A stretch of 64,000 bases of DNA from assembly GCA_963921195.1 (NCBI GenBank), contig OY992537.1, forward strand, positions 15,959,125-16,023,124, read 5' to 3'. A program made the translations under genes and the position numbers. The notes under the pieces were generated by a model. It did no database searches and was not told where the DNA came from. It saw only the letters and a list, made by a program, of their open reading frames with translations. This document shows, piece after piece, positions 42,163 through 53,779 of the stretch. This stretch comes from Pegoplata infirma. Its lineage: Eukaryota > Arthropoda > Insecta > Diptera > Anthomyiidae. Each line of letters starts with the position of its first letter. Positions within the stretch are counted from its first letter, which is position 1.

Positions 42163-44304
42163 GGGGGTTTTCGTGTCAACTGACACAACTTTTGAAACCG
42201 ATGTCTTCCGATCGGGATGAAATTTGCACCAAGGTTAGTCCTATTGGATAGTAGTTCAGACACAATTTTTCAACGAGATCGCTCAAGAACTCTCTGAGTT
42301 AGAGGGGGTCAAAATTTGACATTTTGGCCAAAGAGGTGTTGATTCTCACCCATGTAACTTCTTACCTATTGTTTTTAGCAAAATGTGTCCCAAAGAGTTT
42401 AGATAGCTATTTCTTCAGACTTTCGAAAAAAAAATATAAAAAAAATAAAAAAAAAATTTTGATTTTTTTTCTTAAAAATCCAAAACTTTTTTGACTTTTT
42501 CCTCAAATTGGGCCCTTTTTTTTTTTTTTTTTTTTGATTCAAAAGAAAGCTTAGGTGATTTCCTTTAAGAGATGTGGGGTCGCTTAGTGGGATGCGAGTG
42601 GGATATCTATGAAAAAAAAAATTTTTAACTTTGGAACACAAAAAACGGTTCTTCAATTTGCACTATTTGGCGTGGGATAGCTAACCAGTTTTCGATTTCG
42701 ATCCGCGATACCATCTAATTTTTTTAAGGTTCGAAAAAGAAAGCACGAGCCAAAAAATGTGGGCGGTGGGGAGGGGCCATATGGCCCCTCATTGGGGTCA
42801 AAGTTGGGCGTAAAGAGGTAAAAATCCTCAAAAAGCCCCAAAGCTCCCCTAGAAACGCCCCTGGAGGGGTGCAATGTGAGACCGACCTCCAATAATTTTC
42901 TGCCCCCAACATTTTTCTTGAACATACCTTACCCCTATTTCCACTTCCTAAGGGGGCTCCCATACAAAACATTTTTAAAAAATTTGATCCTACCATTCTA
43001 ACTTACCCTAAAGTGCCCCTAGTGGGGCCAAATGTTTGACCGACCTCCATTATTTTATTAATTCCAACATTTTTTGCAAACATACCTACAATGTATCTTT
43101 AACCCTTAAGGTGGTCCCCATACATTTCTTTTATTTTTTTAAAATTTGTTTTATTAAACCAGCTCCTACCGCCCCTACCGTGCCTCCTAGAGAGGCAAAA
43201 ATTACGACCAACCCCCATTATTTTTTAGCTACCAACATTTTGTCCGAACATCATAACACCCTATCTCCACTCCCTAAGGGGCTCCCATACATTATAAGAA
43301 CATGTATTTTTAAAAACTAATAAAAAAAATATAAAAAAATGTATGGGGACCCCCTTAAGAGTTGAAAATAAAGGGTAGGTATATTCTAAGAAAATGTTGG
43401 AGTTGAAAAAATATTGGGGGTCGGTCATACATTTTACATCTCTAGGGGCACCCTATGGACAGTTAGAGCGGTAGGAGCAAATTTTATAAAAATGTCATTT
43501 TGTATGGGAACCTTCTTAGGAAGTGGAAATAGGGGTAAGGTATGTTCAAGAAAAATGTTGGGGGCAGAAAATTATTTGAGGTCGGTCTCACATTGCACCC
43601 CTCCAGGGGCGTTTCTAGGGGAGTTTTGGGACTTTTTGAGGATTTTTACCTCTTTACGCCCAACTTTGACCCCAATGAGGGGCCATATGGCCCCTCCCCA
43701 CCGCCCCCATTTTTTGGCTCGTGCTTTCTTTTTCGAACCTTAAAAAATTAGAGGGTATCGCGGAATGAAATCGAAAACTGGTTAGCTATCCCACGCCTAA
43801 TAGTGCAAATTGAAGAACCGTTTTTTTGTTTCAAAGTTAAAAAAAAAAAAATTTCATAGATATCCCACTCGCATCCCACTAAGCGACCCCACAGCTCTTA
43901 AAGGAAATCACCTAAGCTTTCTTTTGAATCAAAAAAAAAAAAAAAAAAAAGGGCCCAATTTGAGGAAAAAGCCAAAAAAGTTTTGGATTTTTAAGAAAAA
44001 AAATCAAAAAATTTTTTTTTATTTTTTTTTATATTTTTTTTCGAAAGACTGAAGAAATAGCTATCTAAACTCTTTGGGACACATTTTGCTAAAAACAATA
44101 GGTAAGAAGTTACATGGATGAGAATCAACACCTCTTTGGCCAAAATGTCAAATTTCGACCCCCTCTAACTCAGAGAGTTCTTGACCGATCTCGTTGAAAA
44201 ATTGTGTCGTAACTACTATCCAATAGGACTAACCTTGGTGCAAATTTCATCCCGATCAGAAGACATCGGTTTCAAAAGTTGTGTCAGTTGACACGAAAAC
44301 CCCC
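42163..44304. mobile_element. Giant foldback element, arms about 1 kb
   Basis: The terminus GGGGGTTTTCGTGTCAACTG is matched by its complement at the right end, and the match continues with few differences almost to the centre (about 43234), for example CTTTGGCCAAAATGTC, GGGTCGCTTAGTGGGATGC and GGGCCATATGGCCCCTC. Flanks are ATAA on both sides (42159-42162, 44305-44308). The open frames in the arms are mirror images and have no known motif. It lies inside a degenerate family-A/H repeat. Confidence 0.92.
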
Positions 44305-44309
44305 ATAAA

Positions 44310-44840
44310 CTTAAAAGGGTCCTTGACCGATATTTTAATTTGTTTTGCATGGAATGGCAAATGAATATAATATTATTTTTTATAAAAAACTTTACTTTAA
44401 CAAATACATTCATATCTTTAGAAAAACATTATTACGATTTAATGTTTTGGGCAACAGTGCAAAGTTCGCAGGAATTTTTTAAATCATCGATTTTATTTGC
44501 TCTTTTTCGACACTTTTTTAAACCTTCAGGAAGCTTAATAAGAGAATGTTGTCAAAAACTTGGGTTTTTACAGCGTAGAGGCTCGAACGATAGTTGTATG
44601 GAAAAACCTTCTAAACAGTAATCAAAAAATCCAAGAAAGGAAAACATTCACAACAAACTCTTAAATTAGGGTTCCTAGATCGATATTTCTAGGAGTTACA
44701 AACCGAATGACAAACTCTCTTACAAAGTCAAGGGTATGAAAATCTGTAAAAAAATGTTCAAAGGTTGGTTTAGTTCTTGTAAAGGGAACTTTTCTCCCCT
44801 GGTCCGATCTGGCCCATTTCCGAAATTAACCAGCAATTAA
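44310..44840 (-). mobile_element. Family-H block and degenerate family-A pieces
   Basis: 44310-44480 matches 24500-24690 (TTGACCGATATTTTAATTTG, TTTTGCATGGAATGGCAAA, GATTTAATGTTTTGGGCAA). 44660-44740 and 44755-44840 carry family-A phrases (CCTAGATCGATATTTC, AATGACAAA, then AGGTTGGTTTAGTTCTTG, GGTCCGATCTGGCC) out of their normal order, so two partial copies adjoin. Confidence 0.55.
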
Positions 44841-45544
44841 CCCAATTGAACGCAAGACCTATATAATTTCGTTAATGGGCTAAATTAGTTTGGAAGGGAA
44901 AAGCATTTACACATTCTTCAAATATTATATGTCTAAAAGTAATAAAACAAAATATATCCCTTTTGTTAAAGGTTTAAATTTTTTTTAATAAAAACAAAAT
45001 TTTTAATTATATTCTTAACTACAAATTATATTCTTTCAATAATTCTTCTAAATAAAGATGTTTAACATAAATTTCTTTTCAGCTTCTTATACGTCATTTG
45101 ACTTTTTGAAAGTAAGCCGCATTTTGTTGGTTAACACCTTTTTCATAAATTGTTGCATTTGTTTTTTTTTTGTGTTTTTTTTTTGACGTCGGCATATGAT
45201 GTGTCCATTATATAGATCAGACACTAAATATATTGTATCATGGCACACAGCACAATAAAAGATCCCAAAAATTTAAAGCTGTATTGATAAATATTTTGCA
45301 CGTGCATTTGGGTTTAACAAAGTTAAATTTGTGCAGTGTTGTCAGATGTAGGGAATTTTCCAAGGATTTTATTCAGGAGTTGGGAAAAATAAACAGATTT
45401 TAATTTTTAGAGCAACGTATAGAACTCTATTCTACTAACATTTGGTTTGCGTGTGTTGTCTAAACTTATTAAAGATCTAAGAAAAGATATATCTAATCGG
45501 CCCATGTTTGGACTTGTGAACCAGTTTCAAGAAACACTTGTGTA
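44841..45544. other. No gene recognised
   Basis: A+T-rich. A lone CAGTGTTGTCAGATG at 45335 resembles a hAT end but has no partner. A 20-bp unit (AGGCATTGTATTGTGAATTT) is present twice in tandem just beyond this stretch, at about 45545-45584. Confidence 0.45.
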
Positions 45545-45589
45545 GGCATTGTATTGTGAATTTAGGCATTGTATTGTGAATTTAAAGAG

Positions 45590-47195
45590 TGAATAACACT
45601 CAGTGCCTTAAACGCCATATGAAAGTAGACCATCAAATAAACAAAATCACCAAAGGGTTTTGCAAAGTTAGTTCGGATTTCTTTTTTATAGCCCACTGAA
45701 GTTTTGAAATTTTTGTCAAAGGCGTTTGGAAAACTTCAAAATACTATAATAAAAACACATCTGAGCTTTAAAATATGATCTGATGTCTTCAGTGAAATTT
45801 TTTTTATACCCTCCAACCACAGTGTGGGGGTATACTCACTTTGTCATTCCGTGTGTAACGCATCGAAATATCGGTCTAGGACCCCATAAAGTATGTATAT
45901 TATTGATCTGTGATCCATTCTTAGACATTCTAGCGATGTCCGTCTGTCCTTCTGTGGAAGACACGATACAGTCCAAAGTAAAAGAGCTAGACTCCTGAAA
46001 TTTGGCACGAATATGTCTTATGGTATTGGGCTGGTTAAGTTCGAACATGGGCAAAATCGGATCAGGGGGAAAAAAGTTCCCCTCTTAAGAACTAAACCAA
46101 CCTCTGAAAAAACTCCATTTTTATAGGTTTTTTGTACTTTTGCTTAGCAAACAAAACATTTTTATGTCAAAAGAAGTCCAAATTCCTGCAGTTGGATCCA
46201 GTAAGGTTGTCTCCCACCACCAAACCCCCCCCCCCCCACCTCCCAAAAAAAATAAGACGCCACTGTTTTTTTTAACGTGTTTGGGGGTATAAAAGATTCG
46301 GCACAGCCGAATTTAACACTCTCACTTATTATTTTACAAATAAACTTTTTTACATCGTGGAGGGTATTAATTCATTCGACAAAGTCAAATTTAACTTTTT
46401 TACTTCTTTTTTTTTATTATATTTCGGCCCAAAAAAAAATATTAAAAAAAAAAAATTTGAATACTATAAAACTTTTAAGCATTTTCTATATGCTGGACGA
46501 ACTTTCTGTCTTAGACGTGCCCTAGTAAAATTTAATGCAGACAATATTAGTAAAACATTTTAACCCTTTAACTGCCTTTTTTTATAGACTTTTTCGTATT
46601 TCTTTTAAAAAAGGACAAAAATTACCCATTAAAACGGGAGCTAGAGGGTTAATTTGGTCAAAGAAAAGAATCATCATAAAATTTTATAAAACACGTCAGA
46701 ACATAATTTTTAGCTCAAAAGTATATTTGTACTGTTTTTTGTCGATATTTATTTAACACTGTTTTGGTAAAAAAAAATAAAAACATTGATTACCCTTTTT
46801 AAGCACTTTGCGCATATCGCACAAACTTTGAACATTTGACAACCCCTTGTGAAATTTAAATGGACGTTTAATTAGACTTCTGTGTTTAGCTTTTGAAAAA
46901 GGACTAAAATGACCCCTTTAAATGGCAGCTAGAGGGTTAAAATGTTCTAAGAAAAGAACCGCAATATAATTTTACTGAAGACATCAAATCATACTTTGAA
47001 GTTCAGATGTGTTCTTATTATAGTATTTTTGACGTTTTCCAAACGCCTTTGATAAAAAAAAATAAAAACTTCAGTGGGCTATAACAAAGAAATCCGAACT
47101 GACTTTGCAAAACCTTTTGGTGATTTTGTCCATTTGATGGTCTACTTTCATATGGTGTTGAAGCCATTGAGGCTCATTTTTCTTGTTGCACAGTG
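45590..47195. mobile_element. Family-O inverted-repeat element carrying a family-A insertion
   Basis: The text at 45600-45780 (CGCCATATGAAAGTAGACCA, AAAGGGTTTTGCAAAG, TTATAGCCCACTGAAG, AAAGGCGTTTGGAAAAC) returns as its complement at 46990-47160. The right end is CACAGTG followed by TA. A second, truncated copy begins at 63595. The AACCCTTTAACTGCC and GGGAGCTAGAGGGTTAA words form an inner inverted pair. Confidence 0.7.
45803..46330 (+). mobile_element. Family-A repeat, complete copy inside family O
   Basis: It runs from TTATACCCTCCAACCACAG through ACTTTGTCATTCCGTGTG, a short GTCCGTCTGTCCTTCTG tract, and C- and A-runs near 46225-46250, to the end hairpin ATTCGGC-ACA-GCCGAAT and CACTCTCACTT. 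With both ends present it is one of three near-complete copies in the window. Confidence 0.8.
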
Positions 47196-47248
47196 TAATT
47201 GTACCATGTCACCAGAATATACAATGTATAATAAGTATACTATACATT

Positions 47249-47549
47249 CATAGAAGCCCCATGTTGGGCGCCATCCTAATAGTGCCAACGTTGACTTAAA
47301 CACCATTAAAAATTACTATTTATTATTTTTCGTTGTCTAGTTAACTAACAATCAGGCTAGAGCTGATCTAAAACTTTAATTGTAAATTAAAAAAAAAAAT
47401 AATGCAAAATTTAAATTTAAAATCGAACATTTATTTTTTTTTGGTTGGGCTAATAATTTTCCACAATAATTATATTGTGGAATGATGAATGTATACATTG
47501 TTTTGTGATACCAAAGATTTTGTATAGGCCCCAAGTTGGGCGCCAATTG
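47249..47549 (-). repeat. Two primer-binding-site-like sequences (possible LTR-element relic)
   Basis: On the minus strand TGGCGCCCAACTTGGGGC (47546-47529 region) and TGGCGCCCAACATGGGGC (about 47269-47252) resemble the tRNA-Lys-type primer-binding site of gypsy-group LTR retrotransposons. They lie about 277 bp apart, and no gag or pol frame is seen nearby. A solo or rearranged LTR junction is one reading; coincidence is less likely because there are two copies. Confidence 0.5.
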
Positions 47550-47855
47550 TGTCGGTTTCCAGAGTCGTTGATCGGAAGAGGCTAGTTAAAGACGTTAACG
47601 GTTGACTTTTTCACGAAATATTACCTAAACTAGGTTTGATTTGGAAAAATGTTGACATTTTTAAAACATCTATAACTCAGTTATAACTGCCTACTCCTAA
47701 ATAACCTTTCCAAGATCTAGTTTTGTTTGAAAGTATTTATTAAAGGTTTTTTTGGATTAGAATTTTCCGAGTAGGGAAAATTTTTAAAATTAACTGTTTC
47801 TTGGAGAAGCATATCAAAAATTTCATCTGGCATCTTTGAATTTATGCCTTGTAAA

Positions 47856-47950
47856 GGAAAATAATGTATACAAAAACAGCAAAGGAAAATGATGTATACA
47901 AAAGGAAAATGATGTATACAAAAAGGAAAATGATGTATACAAAAACAGCA
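47856..47950 (+). repeat. Short minisatellite AAAAGGAAAATGATGTATAC
   Basis: Four near-identical units with 19-28 bp spacing; the first and last also include AAAAACAGC. The interrupted pattern suggests a 28-bp unit that lost AAAACAGC in its middle copies. Confidence 0.85.
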
Positions 47951-48054
47951 GAAAAACAACCTTATTGTGGTATAAATGCAACTGATGATTTTTTATTATG
48001 TTTCGAAATGGATGAATGTTATTTCAACTTCTTTTCTTACAAACAAATGTAACA

Positions 48055-49570
48055 ATAATATTGCGTTCTTTTTGATGTTTTACACCAGATATTAACAGGA
48101 TTCCTGTTCTTTTATTCTAGGACATTAAAAATCAAAAGTCAGGAAAAGAAATAAAAATGTGTTATTTAAACTAAAGCGGCATAATAATAATAACAAGAAA
48201 GTTTTTTTTTTTGTTAAGATGTTAAGGACTACGACGATGATGACGATGACAAGCGACATTAGTAATCGGAATAATGAAGAAAAAAAAAACAAACGTTGAA
48301 TCGTGCGTTGAAAAAATGTGTATTGTGTAAAATGTCCTGCTGAGCAACAGTGTTTATAAGGATAAATTTCACCTTTCGTTTTTATTTTTGCGTCTATATC
48401 ACCTCGTTAGCAGGAAAGATCAAGGAGAAAATAGAAAAATAAGCAACACAAAACAATGGTTAAAAAACAAAAACAAGTAAATATAATCATAATCATCACC
48501 ATCATCCTTATAATGACACGACTAACAAAAATATTAATGGATCTTCACCACTATCAAACACTATCACCGGTATCATACTTTAAAGGTGATGACGCGTTTA
48601 TAGGCATTTTTCATGTTCATTTTACTGGTTTATTAAAATTTAGTAGTTTTGGTACACTGAGAATAATTGCGAATGATATGTAAAGGAAGGAATAATTATT
48701 GAGGGTTACCCTTTATAAAGTTATTCCGCTTTAACCCTTGAACGACCATACATTTTCTGCCAAAGCGGTTTTCAGTTTATGTTCATTGTTCTGATCTGTG
48801 ACCTTATAACAGTTATGAAACACAAAGTTGGACTCCTAACCCCTCTCTCTTTTGAGCTCAAACAGTCAAGTAATCTTTCGGATCTACACTTAAGAAAGTC
48901 ACCTGGCAGAATCGCTATTACGTACTGCTGCTGAGAAACAGTGTTCTTAGGTCATTTGGATATTCGTATTATACGGTCCTGTACTCAACTCAACTGAATC
49001 ACATGGGAGGTCTTTCAGAAGGCACCCACTGATTGTCCTGAAACCTAAATATGGAAATGAGGGGAGAAATATAAGAGTTACCTGTCTTTTGGTTACCCAA
49101 TCTCAAATTTTATAAACGGTAACCTTATGAAAAAATATGGGCTCTCGGAAAAATCCCAATAAAAGCCTAACTAGCAGAAATTTCGCCAAAAGCAAACATA
49201 CGAGTCAGCATAATTTTAATGCAGATTATTTTATATGATCTCCATATAAACTACCCCAACGTTTATACATGTTTGACAATAACGAACTTAACGAAGCCGA
49301 ATTTGGACACGACCGATACAGCATTGTATAGGCCTTCAAAAAAACCTATCGACCTGTATAAAATGTTCATATAGTTTCTTTTAAAGAAATGGGAAAACTT
49401 CTCGAAAAACGAAAACAAATCCCGTTTTTCCCCTCCCCTTTGTCAGATTGGGTAGCTAAAAAAACAGGTAACTCTTATTTTGCTTCCCTGTTTCCAATAT
49501 GCAAGTTTCATGACAATCGGTGGGTGGCCTGTGAAAGACCTCCCTTGTCAGTGAAGGTCCTAAACTCAAA
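48055..49570. other. No gene recognised
   Basis: GACGATGATGACGATGAC microsatellite at about 48230, and a 75-codon frame at 48456-48683 without recognisable motif. 48740-49560 has longer mixed-composition text but frequent stops in all frames. Confidence 0.45.
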
Positions 49571-51632
49571 GCTTTCTTGAAAAAGGAATACAGAGGCAAG
49601 GATAAAGAAGTCGTTATGTGCTTTTTACACTAGCAAGAGAACTTTCGGAAGAAGGTGCGGTCTAAACCCGTATATTATCCACTGGATATATGGTGCGATA
49701 ATTAGACCAATATTTACCTATGGTGCTTTTGTGTGGTAGAAGGCGACTGGTATATACGGGTATCACTAGTCGGCACCCCAGTCCGTCCTGTAAGTGATAC
49801 TAAACATTCAGTCTGCGGATATCAAAAGCACAGCAGCAAAATCTGCTCTAAGGTTAAGAGAGTCGCAATTGCTTAAGAAACGCACTTGGAGGCACTTGAC
49901 CCTCTAAAACAAAAACTATATCTCACTGCAGACGAACTTGAACATAACCTTGGAAGTCCAAATACCAACTATGTAAGACTGGGCGGAACACTTTGTTATA
50001 AGAGAAAATGCGATCTCAATCTTTACGGACGGATCGAAGATGGGTACGGATTCGGGAGTATACTCTGAATGCCTCGAAATTTGGGGACTCATTGAGATTT
50101 CCGGAAAAGTGTAATGTTTTCCAGGCTGAGATACTTGTAATTGATAAAGCCGTGCAGAGGATTAAGACAAGGGACCTACGTCCTTGCGTCATTAACATTT
50201 CGTGGATAGTCTTGCAGCTCTGAAGGTCATAGAATCAAACACTGTAGAATCGCGAATCATTGGGAACTGTATACAATCCCTTCGTCGAATTAATCAGCAC
50301 ATAGTCAAGCTAATCTTGGTCCCTGGACATAATGGGGTCGCAGGGAACAAATTGGCTGATTAATTTACGTGAAATGGGTCTAAGTCGGAAGGGGGACGTG
50401 GAGGAACATCTCGGTTCTTATTGCGGAACTGATGACTGAAAATGATAGGATATCAGAGAATATAATGAAGACTAGGTAGATATCACTGACTACCTGCAGG
50501 ATATTGCGAACCCTGTGGCAACTGCCAAATCCTAAGATAACCAAAATTCTTCTTACTTTTAGAAAACGGACTGTTTAATCGGCCAAATCGCTTTGCGTAT
50601 GTAGGAGTATTTGGGAAGTGGAGGAGTCTGTGACGCATTTGTTTTGTGAATCGACGCCTTAAGCATTTTTCGATGACCTGGAATGAGTAAACAGGGTCTC
50701 ATTGACGTCTCTAGCTGAATTTCTTAATGAGTTGGGGTGGTTTAAGAGGTAGACCTTTCCCAGCAGAAATTTTGCTGAACTGGCAGCAGCTTTTGGAAAG
50801 GGAACTCTAGTCAAGGAGCGCATCCAAACCTGCTGAATTCATGCATGATTCTCTAAGGCGATGTCACACTTTAGAGCGCTAGTTGGATACACCGAAAAAG
50901 CGCTCTTAAGATGCTCTGAATTCACATCTCTTCAGAGCGCTAAAAAAATCGCTATAAAGATGCAGTGAATTCATGTATCTTTTTAGAGCTGATTTAAGCA
51001 GAATAAAGATGAAGCACATTTGACAATTTCTGAAATACAAAATCTGAAATACAATTGACTATTTCTGAAAACAATTGGAAAACTTTAAATACAATTGACT
51101 AATTCTGAAAATCAGTTGACTTCCTGCTATGAGTGGGCATTTTTTGTATTATAATTTGTATTTTCTGAAACTAAAGTGGAAATGGTGTACTAATTTTTTT
51201 TTTTTTTTTTTCTTTCAAAATGTGTTAAAGGTGTTATGATTGAAGCACTCTTTGCAGCGCTGATTAATGCGCAATAATGATGCAGTGAAATCATGCGTCT
51301 TTGTCCAAAACTCATGGTTTTTTATTTAAAAAGTGTTAAATATATTTAAAAGGAAAGCATATTTAAAATTTTATCAAAATATAATTTTATATTTTAAGTT
51401 TTATATAAAAAATCTTAACAAAAAATTTAAATTTTTTCCCCTTACTTTTACTGCATCCTCAAGAGCGCTCTTTGGATGCGCTTTGGTATTCTATAAAAAG
51501 ATGCTGTGTCGCCAAAATCTCGATTTATTTTTGCTGGGTTGTATCTGAAGGGGAGTAGGGAAATAACAATTAAGGGAATCACAATTATCCGACTGAGTTT
51601 CCCAAATGGCAAACGCCCATCCAACCTGACCT
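49571..51632 (+). pseudogene. Dead LINE, RT end to 3' tail (family 2), split by a CCCAGC-ended MITE
   Basis: It starts with CTTTCTTGAAAAAGGAATAC (shared with the fragment at 62.9-63.6 kb) and passes AAGGTGCGGTCTAAACCCG, corresponding to the RT end. It then has RNase H pieces: VFQAEILVIDKAVQR near 50115 and, after frameshifts, DSLAALKVIES and LVPGHNGVAGNKLAD (50200-50365). The 3' UTR (GGGGAGTAGGGAAATAACA) resumes at 51550 after the MITE and ends CAACCTGACCTAAC. Multiple stops mark it as dead. Confidence 0.85.
50759..51538. mobile_element. CCCAGC-ended MITE (family J), complete
   Basis: The left CCCAGCAGAAATTTTGCTG and right TTTATTTTTGCTGGG are inverted ends. Removing it and one TT restores GACCTTTGTATCTGA of the host LINE, as in the parallel copy at 57.4 kb, so the duplication is TT or shorter. 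Inside, GAGCGC words (AGAGCGCTAGTTGGAT, AAGAGCGCTCTTTGGATGC) form inverted matches. No open frame was recognised. Confidence 0.8.
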
Positions 51633-52580
51633 AACAAATGGTAAAATTGGGTTACCAAGGTCGTGCAGAAAGGTCCTTTTAAAAATAATAAACTTGTATT
51701 TAAAATTAAACAGATTATTTCTTCAAGTGTAACAATATAATATCCAACTTTTGTATGTGTTTTGGAATTAATTGAGTTGTTGTCCTTTTTTAAAAAAAAA
51801 AATTCCTCGTTCTTGTAAATGTATTTGTCTGTGGCTTATGTTATTGTGGTCTCTTTTCTGTTTCTGTACCAATTTTCCTATAGAGTGAGTATGCATTCCA
51901 TATCAACTATTATGATATTTAAGACATTTTCTATTGATCTCTTATTTTATAGTTTAGTTCAAAGGCTGTTATTAAAAAACACACACACACTAAAATTGAT
52001 GCTGCCCAATGTGACACTGATATATCTTTAGACTTTTTGTTTTATTTTTGTTTTTTAAGTAAAACAATTGACTCAAAGGTACCGCCTTTAGTTGGTTGGC
52101 TGGTTTGTTTTTCTCTTTCCAAAACATTTTTCATTAATTTTCCATATGTCGGCAAGTGTTTTTGATGTTAATTTATCTGATTTTCAAAAAAATGTTTTGG
52201 AATATTTATTATGAATAAGTGAAAACATTCATGTTTTTTCTTAACAATTTAACAAGTATATTTTTGGAGGATTTTTCTTGTTTTAATACTTGTTTTAATT
52301 TTATAAGTGGGTAGAGTAATATGAGATGTATTGGTCATGCCATGAATGTTGAAGAATCATATTATGGGTTTAAGTGGTTGACTTCAATAATCACAGTAAA
52401 GAGATGTTAATTTAACAACATTATGTTTTGTTTGATTTTAATTTAATTGTACATATTTTCAAAATGGTTGTCTGATATGTATAAACATACATGTGTAATG
52501 TGTCATTTTTATTTCTTCAAATACATGTGTATTTGGAATATTTAAAAATTCAAATTAAGACGTTCAAAATTAAGTTTGCT
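51633..52580. other. No gene recognised
   Basis: A+T-rich, with a 70-codon hydrophobic frame at 51819-52031 that has no known motif. A short (AC)n run is at about 51978. Confidence 0.5.
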
Positions 52581-52584
52581 TTGA

Positions 52585-52800
52585 GTGATTATGTGGCAGA
52601 AGTGCTGGCAATTAAGAAAGTTTCAGACTGGTTGAAATGCCGGGTTATTCCAGATACCTTGAACCAATCTTCATGAAAATCCCAACTGTCCTTAGCTGCC
52701 AAACATCTCTAAATAATATGGCGAAACCGTTAGACATGTGACTCATGTGGTTATCAGGTTTGTTCAAAGTAGGCAAAATTCCGGACATTTGCACAGGATA
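52585..52800 (+). pseudogene. LINE RNase H fragment
   Basis: AEVLAIKKVSDWLKCRV parallels AEMLAIKEVADWLSCNV of the intact ORF2, and GCCAAACATCTCTAAATAATATGGC parallels the downstream segment. Frameshifts and stops break it within 70 codons, and it ends abruptly near 52800. Confidence 0.75.
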
Positions 52801-52839
52801 TGTTACCCTGTTTCATTCGTATTCTGTTCATTAAATCTT

Positions 52840-53045
52840 ATACAATTTGATTTAGAGGTAAGTCCGTGAGTAGCGAGTTCTCCTGAGGTCGTAACGCCGC
52901 CAGATTATTTTGGTGATTCTGCTTGTACCTAGATCTCTCCATTTCCTGTTTTCCATGGAAATACACTGACAATCTATTCTTGTTTTGTTTGCAAGTTCAT
53001 CAGCTTTCTCGTTCCGTCTACTCCATCATTTGTAACGCAGCGCCA
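52840..53045 (-). pseudogene. LINE RNase H C-terminal fragment
   Basis: The minus strand encodes NEKADELANKTRID and then RKWRDLG with TRYSRTYL, the pattern that follows the GH-x-GNEKAD motif in RNase H-bearing LINEs. It is about 60 codons long, preceded by broken sequence. Confidence 0.65.
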
Positions 53046-53399
53046 GTTCGACCAATATTCTCGAGTCGGAAATTCAAATTTAAATTTCCGGTCGAAAAGT
53101 AGTGTTTGCACTTTTTAGTCAGTGGCAACGTTATCACAATTGTACATGCTACAGTGCTTAAAATTTCAGTGTCTAGTTGTAAGCCAATTTGACACTTTGA
53201 GTCTGAGGCATGCCTTATGTGCCTCATACTTTGGAACTTGTCACACATTGTAGTGCAACGCGCTGAGGATGAGTACATGTTTTTGAATGTTACCACCAGT
53301 ATTAAGGGGTGATTAAAAGTCACAATTTTGTGGCCATCGATTTAAAACATTCGGTTCCAGAGAACTTCCTTCGGCCTTGTGGTGAAGAGTGCTGACGAT

Positions 53400-53640
53400 G
53401 GTTAGGTTAGGTTGAATTGGTCTCCGCCATTTTTGGCAGGTTCACTCTAAGGCCCATTGTGATTCCCTTGATTATTTTCCCTATTCCCCTATGATAAAAA
53501 GGTTTACTTCTTTAACCACTCCAATTCCCTGACGAGATATCATTTAGGTAGTTTATGCCAAAAATCGAAAGCCGTCGGCAAATGATATCAATTCGGTCAG
53601 GAGTTTAGAAAGTTAAAAGTTAAACTAGATCGTGGAGTTT
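53400..53640 (-). pseudogene. LINE 3' end with (CCTAA) tail, family 2
   Basis: Read on the minus strand, GGGAATTGGAGTGGTTAAAG is followed by AGGGAAAATAATCAAGGGAA and TCACAATGGGCCTTA, then CAACCTAACCTAACCAT. The same order is found at the end of the 56.3-57.5 kb copy, which identifies it as a 3' stub of that family. Confidence 0.75.
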
Positions 53641-53779
53641 CGGAGTTTCGATCCATCTCTTTATGGTGGTGAAGGCTAGAGTAGCAGATGTCTCCGAAGA
53701 GGGTGGTGTGACTTACTGTGCCAATGCTTAAGACAGTTTTAGCGCAGAAATGATTGTGCGCTTACATGGTTTTATTGAT

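Noticed and set aside
45335..45360. hAT terminus CAGTGTTGTCAGATG
   Set aside because: No partner end or duplication found within reach.
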